From positions 1-18,274 of the forward strand of contig JBDHFX010000051.1 of the NCBI GenBank assembly GCA_039590215.1: a stretch of 18,274 nt of DNA, read 5' to 3'. Every line of letters starts with the position of its first letter. Positions within the stretch are counted from its first letter, which is position 1. Made by a program: the position numbers and the translations under genes. This DNA is from CAMYLR01 sp039590215. Lineage in GTDB: Bacteria > Gemmatimonadota > Gemmatimonadetes > JACCXV01 > JAHWKZ01. The notes under the pieces were generated by a model, which saw only the letters and a program-made list of their open reading frames with translations, ran no database searches and had not been told where the DNA came from. Positions 12,565-18,274 of this stretch are shown one piece after another.

Positions 12565-15069
12565 ATGGCTGTTGAACCGAGAGAGACGGTCGTAACCCGG
12601 TACATCGCTGATGAGCTGAAGGAATCGTTCCTCGATTATTCGATGAGCGTGATCGTGGCTCGAGCGTTGCCCGATGTACGCGACGGGCTGAAGCCGGTCC
12701 ACCGCCGCATCCTGTACTCGATGTCAGAGCTCGGGTTGGCGCCCAACCGGCCCTACAAGAAGAGCGCGACGGTTGTCGGAGACGTGCTCGGCAAGTATCA
12801 CCCGCATGGGGACGGGGCCGTCTACGATGCGATGGTGCGCATGGTACAGCCTTTCTCGTTGCGCTATCCGCTACTTGACGGCCAGGGCAATTACGGCTCG
12901 GTAGACGGTGATCCGGCAGCGGCTTATCGGTACACCGAGATCCGCTTGGCGTCGGTGGCGACAGAGTTGCTGGGGGATATCGAGAAAAACACCGTCGACT
13001 TCGCCCCCAATTTCGACGACCGACTCAAAGAACCATCGGTCCTCCCGTCGAAGCTGCCCAACCTGCTCATCAATGGCGCCAGCGGCATCGCCGTTGGCAT
13101 GGCGACGAACATCCCGCCCCACAATCTGCGAGAGGTGGTCGCCGCGACGTGCGCGTTGATCGACGATCCGGAGATCGACCTCGACGGACTCATGGAACAC
13201 GTCCATGGCCCTGATTTCCCAACCGCCGGATTCATCCGAGGCCGCGCCGGGATTCGCGCGGCATACGAAACCGGCCGTGGCAAAATTGCGATGCGCGCGA
13301 GGGCGGTGACAGAAACGAAAGCCAACGGTCGCGAGGCGATCGTTATTACCGAGATCCCCTACCAGATCAACAAAACCAAGTTGATCGAGCAGATCGTCGG
13401 CTTGGTGCGGCGGAAGCGGGTCGAGGGGATCTCAGATCTGAGAGACGAGTCCGATCGCGATGGGATGCGCGTCGTGGTCGAGCTCAAGAAGGACATCTAC
13501 CCCGAGGTCGTACTCAACAATCTCTACAAATCGACCCAGATGGAATGGACGTTCGGGATCATCAACCTGGCGCTCGTTGACAACGTGCCCAAGGAGATGG
13601 GGCTCAAGGAGATGCTCGAGCGCTTCGTCGCCCATCGTCACGACGTCGTGGTGCGGCGGGCTGAATACGAGTTGGAGGAAGCGGAGTCCCGGGCCCACAT
13701 CCTCGAAGGCCTGAGAATAGCGCTCGAGAACATTGACGAAGTCGTGCAGCTGATCAAATCGGCGGACGACACCGAATCCGCACGATTGGCGCTGATGGAG
13801 CAGTTTGGCTTGAGCGAGCGCCAGGCCCAGGCGATCCTCGACATGCGACTAGCACGGTTGACCGGGCTTGAGCGCGACAAGCTGGAGGAAGAGTACCAGG
13901 CCTTGTTGGAGATAGTCGCTCGGCTCAAGGAGCTGCTCGGGTCCAAGCGGTTGCGTATGCAGTTGATCAAAGACGAGCTCACAGAGCTGTCCGACAAATA
14001 CGGCGACGAACGGCGGACCGAGATCCTCGCCGGTGGTGCTGATCTATCGATGGAGGATCTGATCGCCGAAGAGGACATGGTCGTGACGATTAGCCACACC
14101 GGTTACATCAAGCGCATCGCCGCGACAACATACCGGCGCCAGCGGCGCGGTGGGCGCGGAGTAACCGGGATGGGTACGAAGGAAGACGACTGGATCGAGC
14201 GATTGTACGTGGCCACCACACATGACTACTTGCTGGTGCTGACTGAGCGTGGCCAGTGTCATTGGCTGAAGGTGTACGATATCCCTCAGGCCGGTCGAGT
14301 CAGTCGCGGGAGGCCGATCGTCAACCTGCTGGAGCTTGATCGCGGTGATCAGGTGGCCGGCGTGATTAGCGTCCGTGAGTTTGACGACGATCATCACGTT
14401 GTAATGGCGACTGCGAGCGGAATCATAAAGAAAACGGTGCTCTCGGCATATGGTAATCCGCGTCGAGGGGGCATCATCGCGATCAAGATCGACGACGACG
14501 ACCGTCTGATCGATGCCCAGCTCACCGACGGGACCAATGACGTGATACTGGCCACCAAGAAGGGGCAGGCGATTCGATTCTCGGAAGAAGAAGTTCGCGA
14601 TATGGGTCGTGCGACCCGTGGAGTGAAGGGGATCACACTGCAAGGCAAGGACGACGGTGTGCTCGGCATGGTGGTCGTTCGAAATGAGAATAACGCGCTG
14701 ATGGCGGTTACCGAGAACGGTTCCGGCAAGCGGACGCGGATCGCGGATTATCGAGTCACCCATCGCGGCGGCAAGGGCATCAAAACCCTCAAGCCGACCA
14801 AGAAGACCGGGCCACTGGTGGCAGTTAAGGAAGTCGTCGAGCAGGACGAGCTCATGGTTGTGACGACCGGTGGCATCATCATTCGGTTTCCGGTCAAGGG
14901 AGTGCGGGTCATGGGTCGCGCGACCCAGGGTGTCAAGCTGATCAACCTCGAGAAGGGGCATCGTGTAGGGGACGTGGCACGGGTCGTGCTTGATGACGAG
15001 GCGGAGAGCGCTGCCCCGTCACAAGACCCGGTCAAGGAGCAGCTCCCCCTGCGACCTGAAGAGGAGTGA
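12565..15069 (+). CDS. gyrA: DNA gyrase subunit A
   Basis: This 834-residue subunit carries the DNA cleavage centre and the DNA-wrapping domain. The N-terminal breakage-reunion domain has ALPDVRDGLKPVHRRILYSM, then KYHPHGDGAVYD (78-88), then AAAYRYTE with catalytic Y123. Long coiled-coil helices lie at about 370-480 and the beta-pinwheel from about 500 on. The GyrA box QRRGGRG (near 526-532) marks it as gyrase, not topo IV. G84 stands where E. coli has Ser83, while D88 (E. coli Asp87) is kept. The start is ATG 12565 with GAGG 9 nt upstream, 50 nt after gyrB. The tail is acidic (ending LRPEEE), a feature known to modulate wrapping in some gyrases. The stop at 15067-15069 abuts the next gene. 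Confidence 0.97.
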   Translation: MAVEPRETVVTRYIADELKESFLDYSMSVIVARALPDVRDGLKPVHRRILYSMSELGLAPNRPYKKSATVVGDVLGKYHPHGDGAVYDAMVRMVQPFSLRYPLLDGQGNYGSVDGDPAAAYRYTEIRLASVATELLGDIEKNTVDFAPNFDDRLKEPSVLPSKLPNLLINGASGIAVGMATNIPPHNLREVVAATCALIDDPEIDLDGLMEHVHGPDFPTAGFIRGRAGIRAAYETGRGKIAMRARAVTETKANGREAIVITEIPYQINKTKLIEQIVGLVRRKRVEGISDLRDESDRDGMRVVVELKKDIYPEVVLNNLYKSTQMEWTFGIINLALVDNVPKEMGLKEMLERFVAHRHDVVVRRAEYELEEAESRAHILEGLRIALENIDEVVQLIKSADDTESARLALMEQFGLSERQAQAILDMRLARLTGLERDKLEEEYQALLEIVARLKELLGSKRLRMQLIKDELTELSDKYGDERRTEILAGGADLSMEDLIAEEDMVVTISHTGYIKRIAATTYRRQRRGGRGVTGMGTKEDDWIERLYVATTHDYLLVLTERGQCHWLKVYDIPQAGRVSRGRPIVNLLELDRGDQVAGVISVREFDDDHHVVMATASGIIKKTVLSAYGNPRRGGIIAIKIDDDDRLIDAQLTDGTNDVILATKKGQAIRFSEEEVRDMGRATRGVKGITLQGKDDGVLGMVVVRNENNALMAVTENGSGKRTRIADYRVTHRGGKGIKTLKPTKKTGPLVAVKEVVEQDELMVVTTGGIIIRFPVKGVRVMGRATQGVKLINLEKGHRVGDVARVVLDDEAESAAPSQDPVKEQLPLRPEEE

Positions 15070-15078
15070 CGCTGTCTG
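15062..15078 (+). promoter_or_regulatory. Ribosome-binding site deciding the diguanylate cyclase start
   Basis: AGGAG (15062-15066) overlaps the last codons of gyrA and sits 9 nt before an in-frame CTG (15076-15078). This is the only start-like codon with a ribosome-binding site that would give the complete receiver domain. The same AGGAG partly overlaps an out-of-frame GTG at 15066, described in the findings. Confidence 0.5.
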
Positions 15079-16533
15079 AAGGCACCCGCCAAAGAGGCAC
15101 CCGGCGACGCGGTCCTGGATGCCTTTATACTCGTCGTCGATGACGATCCCTCGATTTGCGACACGCTTACGACGATGTTGCAGTTCAAGGGGTATCGGAC
15201 ATCTGTGGCTAGAAATGGTCGTGAAGCAATAGAAGTAGCCCGCCAGGAGCCACCGGACCTGGTGCTCCTCGACGTCATGATGCCCGAGGTCGATGGTCTC
15301 GCGGTATGTCGCATCTTCAAGCAGGACCCCCAACTCAAGGACGTGCGGATCCTCATGCTGACCGCCAAGAGCGGTCGCGAGGACGTCGTCGAGGCACTGG
15401 AGGCGGGAGCGTCGGACTACGTCACGAAGCCGTTCTTCTTCGACGAGCTTGACGCCCGCATCCGCACCAACCTCGAAGTCAAGCGATACCACGACGATCT
15501 CGCCGCGATGCTGCGCATCTCCCAGGCGGTCAGTTCATCGCTAGATAGCGACGAGGTGTTGTTCACGATCGTCAGCGAGTTGGGCGCGGTGGTCAAGTCG
15601 GATCGGGTGTCGCTAATCAAGGTGATCGACGAACGGACGGGGTACCTGCTCGCGACCCGCGAAGAGCCGGAGATGCGGAATCAGGAAATTAGCCTGGAGG
15701 AGTACCCGGAGATCCTCAAGGCGGCGTCCGAACGCCGGGTGGTGGTGATCGACGACACCGACAACGACCCGTTGTTGGCTGACGTGACAGAGCGGATACC
15801 AGGTCGTAAGTCGGTGTTGATCGTTCCGCTTGATATACGCAGCGAATTGGGAGAGTACGTGTTGCTCTCTTCTCGCGAGTATCGGCCGTACACACGACCC
15901 GAGATCCGCTTTGCCCAGGTTGTTGCGAGTGCGGCCGCCAACGGTCTCGCCAACGCCGCATTGTATGAGCAGGCGGCGGTCGACAATCAGCGATTGTCGA
16001 CGCTCGCCAACACCGATGATCTGACGGCCCTGTACAACCACCGTCACTTCTATCAACGGCTCGAAGACGAGTACAAACGCGCCGAGCGGTACAGCTCCGA
16101 TCTGGGGTTGATCCTGCTCGACCTCGATCATTTCAAGAACGTCAACGACACATTTGGTCACCAGCGCGGGGACGCAGTCCTCAAAGAATTAGCGAACGTG
16201 CTGGTGCGAACGATCCGTGAGACAGATCTTGTCGCACGCTACGGGGGTGAGGAGTTCGCCGTGCTGCTCCCGGAAACGGGCATGGCCGGAGCGTTTCGCC
16301 AGGCGGAGCGGATGCGGCGTGAGGTCAAAGCGCACTACTTCGAGGCTTTGCAGGGGAAACCGTTGACGATATCGTGTGGGGTGGCTTGTATGTCGTTCGG
16401 ATCTGAGGACTTCACCAGCCCTCAGCATCGTCAAGATGCGCTCATCGCTTGGGCTGACCAAGCCCTATACACCGCCAAGCGCGGCGGGCGGGACCGTTCC
16501 ATTACCTCCGAGGCGCGGCAGAGCGCGGAGTGA
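15076..16533 (+). CDS. Response-regulator diguanylate cyclase (REC-GAF-GGDEF)
   Basis: From CTG 15076 this gene encodes 485 residues. The receiver domain (17-140) has the acidic pair in VVDDDP (D22-D24), phospho-acceptor D66 in LVLLDVMMPEVDG, T96 in MLTAKSG and K118 in YVTKPF. A GAF-like sensor follows (about 145-300). The GGDEF domain (about 310-480) has the active site RYGGEEF (GGEEF 390-394) and the inhibitory I-site RETD (381-384) five residues before it. It should make c-di-GMP from two GTP, switched by phosphorylation and GAF input and subject to product inhibition; no kinase is in the window. Starting at ATG 15175 would delete beta-1 and the acidic pair of REC, so I prefer the upstream CTG. 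The C-terminus overlaps the next gene by GTGA (16530-16533). Confidence 0.88.
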   Translation: MKAPAKEAPGDAVLDAFILVVDDDPSICDTLTTMLQFKGYRTSVARNGREAIEVARQEPPDLVLLDVMMPEVDGLAVCRIFKQDPQLKDVRILMLTAKSGREDVVEALEAGASDYVTKPFFFDELDARIRTNLEVKRYHDDLAAMLRISQAVSSSLDSDEVLFTIVSELGAVVKSDRVSLIKVIDERTGYLLATREEPEMRNQEISLEEYPEILKAASERRVVVIDDTDNDPLLADVTERIPGRKSVLIVPLDIRSELGEYVLLSSREYRPYTRPEIRFAQVVASAAANGLANAALYEQAAVDNQRLSTLANTDDLTALYNHRHFYQRLEDEYKRAERYSSDLGLILLDLDHFKNVNDTFGHQRGDAVLKELANVLVRTIRETDLVARYGGEEFAVLLPETGMAGAFRQAERMRREVKAHYFEALQGKPLTISCGVACMSFGSEDFTSPQHRQDALIAWADQALYTAKRGGRDRSITSEARQSAE

Positions 16534-17504
16534 CCGCTGGGTTCGCAGTCGCGGCGGTCATCGGGTTGGGTTTGCTCAGCCTGGTGGCGGGTGTATGGGT
16601 CTTGTTGGGTTGGTTCGGGGCGTGGCGCATCAACCGCCCTCCTTCCTCTCAGCCGGACGCCAATTTCGCCTTCACACCGTGGGAGCTCGACCTCGAGTTT
16701 TCACCGATTGAGTTCAAGACCGCTGACGATGTGCGGCTCCATGGCTGGTTTCTGCCGCGATCTAGCAGTCGGCGTGTGGTCATCGTCATGCACGGTTACC
16801 GCGGTCATAAAGCGCAGCTGTTGGGGATCTCGAGCTACTTGTGGCGCGCCGGATTCAATGTTCTGCTGTTCGACTTTCGCGGACGGGGAACGAGCGATAG
16901 AGCGAACATCTCGATGGGATTGTGGGAGCAGGAGGACTTGAAGGCCGCACTTGAAGTGGCGAGCAAGCACGTGCCACGAGCGACCATAGGACTGCTCGGT
17001 TACTCGATGGGTGGCGTGGTCGCGTTGTTGGGCGGTTCCGACCCCCGGGTCGCAGCGATTGCAGTTGACAGCGTATTCGCGAGCCAGCGCACCATGCTCG
17101 AACACGTAGCGCATAGGGAATCACGGCAGTATCTGCGTGGGTGGCTGGACGGTCGGGTGTTCCTTTTGGCGGTCGAGTGGTGGCACCGGCGATGGGGCAA
17201 GCCCCCTTTCTCGGCGATAGCACCCGAGGAGGCCATGCCGAAACTGGCCGACAAACCGGTGCTTGTGATCCATGGCTCTCAGGACGCGCTGGTTCCTCGC
17301 CAGCACGCCGAGCGGTTGGTTGCCATCTCACCCGACAAGCATGAGGCGTGGTTTGTAAAAGGAGCCCATCACTGCGGCGCGTACTTCGTCGATCGTGCGG
17401 CGTACTCGGCCCGCGTAGCGGCGTTCTTCAATCGCCACTTGGGATCTTCGTCCGACCCGCAAGAAGCAGCGAACGCGCGCGGCGTCGAGACGGTATCACG
17501 TTGA
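16530..17504 (+). CDS. Membrane-anchored alpha/beta hydrolase
   Basis: This 324-residue protein has one N-terminal membrane segment (about 5-30, rich in Val/Leu/Gly). An alpha/beta-hydrolase domain follows (about 60-300). The oxyanion-loop motif is VIVMHGYRGHK (84-94), and LLFDFRGRGTSD follows. The nucleophile elbow GYSMGG has S159, the acid is probably D252 in HGSQDALVP, and the base is H280 or H281 in KGAHHCGAYF. The overall pattern resembles the YtjT/FrsA/BAAT-like serine hydrolases of unknown substrate found beside many bacterial loci. The catalytic set appears complete, so it is probably an active esterase- or peptidase-like enzyme facing one side of the inner membrane. The start is GTG 16530, overlapping the diguanylate cyclase stop. 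I do not assign a substrate. Confidence 0.87.
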   Translation: MTAGFAVAAVIGLGLLSLVAGVWVLLGWFGAWRINRPPSSQPDANFAFTPWELDLEFSPIEFKTADDVRLHGWFLPRSSSRRVVIVMHGYRGHKAQLLGISSYLWRAGFNVLLFDFRGRGTSDRANISMGLWEQEDLKAALEVASKHVPRATIGLLGYSMGGVVALLGGSDPRVAAIAVDSVFASQRTMLEHVAHRESRQYLRGWLDGRVFLLAVEWWHRRWGKPPFSAIAPEEAMPKLADKPVLVIHGSQDALVPRQHAERLVAISPDKHEAWFVKGAHHCGAYFVDRAAYSARVAAFFNRHLGSSSDPQEAANARGVETVSR

Positions 17505-17758
17505 ACCTACCGTTGGGGGTCACCGTGCTGCTGTTCGGACCGGCCCGCGAGGCGGTGGGGTGCAGCCGAACGGTCGTGGAGCTGTCGACACCGGTGACGG
17601 CGGCGACGGTTGTCGACGCGCTGTCGACGGCGCATCCGGACCTGGCACCGCTCTTGGGGCGCTCTCGGCTGGTCGTCAATCAGCATTACGTCGAGCCCGA
17701 CGCTTCGATCGGACCCGACGACGAGGTTGCCATCATCCCTCCGGTCAGTGGCGGCTAG
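17501..17758 (+). CDS. moaD: Molybdopterin synthase small subunit (MoaD, sulfur carrier)
   Basis: This 85-residue ubiquitin-fold protein begins with TVLLFGPAREAVG and ends in the required Gly-Gly (IPPVSGG, stop at 17756-17758). In the family the terminal glycine is adenylated and thiocarboxylated, then gives sulfur to precursor Z within molybdopterin synthase. I chose TTG 17501, which overlaps the hydrolase stop as TTGA and gives the usual 80-86-residue length. TTG 17513 is an alternative. A much longer upstream frame exists but runs through the hydrolase gene. MoaE follows 48 nt later, so the two synthase subunits are paired as expected. Confidence 0.9.
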   Translation: MNLPLGVTVLLFGPAREAVGCSRTVVELSTPVTAATVVDALSTAHPDLAPLLGRSRLVVNQHYVEPDASIGPDDEVAIIPPVSGG

Positions 17759-17806
17759 CGGCTGGCACCCCCGTTCGGCTTCTGCTGCCGGTAGTTTTCT
17801 GTAACG

Positions 17807-18259
17807 ATGCGTACGGAATTCGAAATAACTGAGGTCCCGCTCGACGTAGCAAGGGTGGTCGGTAGCGTTGCAGATACCGCCGCCGGAGCGATCGCGGTAT
17901 TCGCCGGTACGACACGCAAGTCGTTTGAGGGCAAGTCAGTACGGCACTTGGAGTACGAAGCATATGCATCGCTGGCTGAACGCACGCTCGAGGAGATCGG
18001 TACGGAAATTGCCCTCAAATGGCCCCAGACGATTGGATTGGCGATCGCACACCGCCTGGGAACCGTGGATGTGGGTGAGGTGAGTGTCCTGGTGGCGGTT
18101 TCCGCGCCCCATAGGCGCGAGGCCTTTGCGGCCTGCGAGTATGGGATCGATCGGTTGAAAGCGGTCCTGCCGGTGTGGAAGAAGGAAGTCTTCGTGGATG
18201 GTGGGGTTTGGAAGGAGAACCCTGAATGGGAACACGAGCGAGGAGGTGAGCCCCCGTGA
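17807..18259 (+). CDS. moaE: Molybdopterin synthase catalytic subunit MoaE
   Basis: MoaE forms a heterotetramer with MoaD and converts cyclic pyranopterin monophosphate to molybdopterin. The 150 residues show the family blocks GAIAVFAGTTRKSFEGKSV (27-45), LEYEAY, AHRLGTVDVGEVSVLVAVSA (81-100), PHRREAFAACEYGIDRLKA (101-119) and LPVWKKEVF (121-129). The conserved basic residues include H102-R104 and K118, K125 and K126. The start is ATG 17807; I see no clear ribosome-binding site before it, so it may be reinitiated after MoaD. The tail past 130 (acidic, Trp/Gly/Pro-rich) is ordinary. The TGA at 18257-18259 overlaps the next start. Confidence 0.96.
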   Translation: MRTEFEITEVPLDVARVVGSVADTAAGAIAVFAGTTRKSFEGKSVRHLEYEAYASLAERTLEEIGTEIALKWPQTIGLAIAHRLGTVDVGEVSVLVAVSAPHRREAFAACEYGIDRLKAVLPVWKKEVFVDGGVWKENPEWEHERGGEPP

Positions 18260-18274
18260 TCAAGGCCAACTGCC
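18256..18274 (+). CDS. Start of another gene, truncated by the window edge
   Basis: GTG 18256 overlaps the moaE stop as GTGA and is preceded by a near-perfect ribosome-binding site AGGAGGTGA (18241-18249), 6 nt upstream. The first six codons read MIKANC. The overlap style matches the rest of this gene row, so it is very probably a real coupled gene. Six codons do not identify it; a Cys-containing start would suit a zinc-ribbon or cofactor protein, but that is a guess. Confidence 0.6.

Noticed and set aside
14044..14961. Long minus-strand open frame opposite gyrA (305 codons)
   Set aside because: It is a shadow of the strongly conserved gyrA frame; the translation has no recognisable domain and low complexity typical of antisense GC-rich frames.
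17348..17500. Upstream extension of the moaD frame
   Set aside because: It runs through the hydrolase gene and adds about 50 residues that do not belong to the ubiquitin-like fold; TTG 17501 gives the normal family length.

Overview
This window is the replication-origin neighbourhood of a bacterial chromosome. The gene order rpmH-rnpA-yidD-yidC (minus strand) beside dnaA-dnaN-recF-dciA-gyrB-gyrA (plus strand) is the classic origin cluster, with parA, parB and a parS site nearby. The organism is a GC-rich diderm: YidC has the large periplasmic domain of outer-membrane bacteria, the coding regions I counted are near 60% G+C, and GTG/TTG starts are common. The combination bactofilin-M23 peptidase-ParB-ParA next to the end of an ATP synthase operon resembles Gemmatimonadota as I remember them, but the sequence alone does not prove the phylum.

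Layout, left to right. 1-222: the 3' end of atpC (plus strand). 223-387: a convergent intergenic stretch with two adjacent DnaA-box-like 9-mers, a small dyad and a terminator. 388-3477: a tightly overlapped minus-strand operon parA-parB-M23 peptidase-bactofilin, with parS inside parA. 3605-6023: rpmH-rnpA-yidD-yidC, also minus strand, with 4-nt overlaps. 6024-6260: a divergent promoter region with good sigma70-type promoters for rpmH and dnaA. 6261-7643: dnaA. 7644-7922: the dnaA-dnaN gap, AT-rich with DnaA boxes and DnaA-trio-like tracts, the best candidate for oriC. 7923-15069: dnaN, recF, dciA-like gene, gyrB and gyrA. 15076-18274: a REC-GAF-GGDEF diguanylate cyclase, a membrane-anchored alpha/beta hydrolase, moaD, moaE and the first codons of another gene.

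Genes left of dnaA mostly run left and those to the right run right, so most are co-directional with forks leaving the dnaA-dnaN gap; atpC is the exception. The core set carries out initiation (DnaA), probable helicase loading (DciA), clamp function (DnaN), gap repair (RecF), supercoil control (GyrAB) and origin segregation (ParAB-parS). Membrane protein insertion (YidC/YidD), tRNA maturation (RnpA) and L34 form the usual companion operon.

Most worth a second look: the apparently mirror-symmetric DnaA box/trio arrangement around a palindrome at 7818-7898; the operon joining ParAB with a bactofilin and a cell-wall peptidase; a DnaA-box pair 7 kb from the origin; the diguanylate cyclase after gyrA, which has no ATG/GTG/TTG start able to include its receiver domain; and a glycine at the GyrA position equivalent to E. 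coli Ser83.
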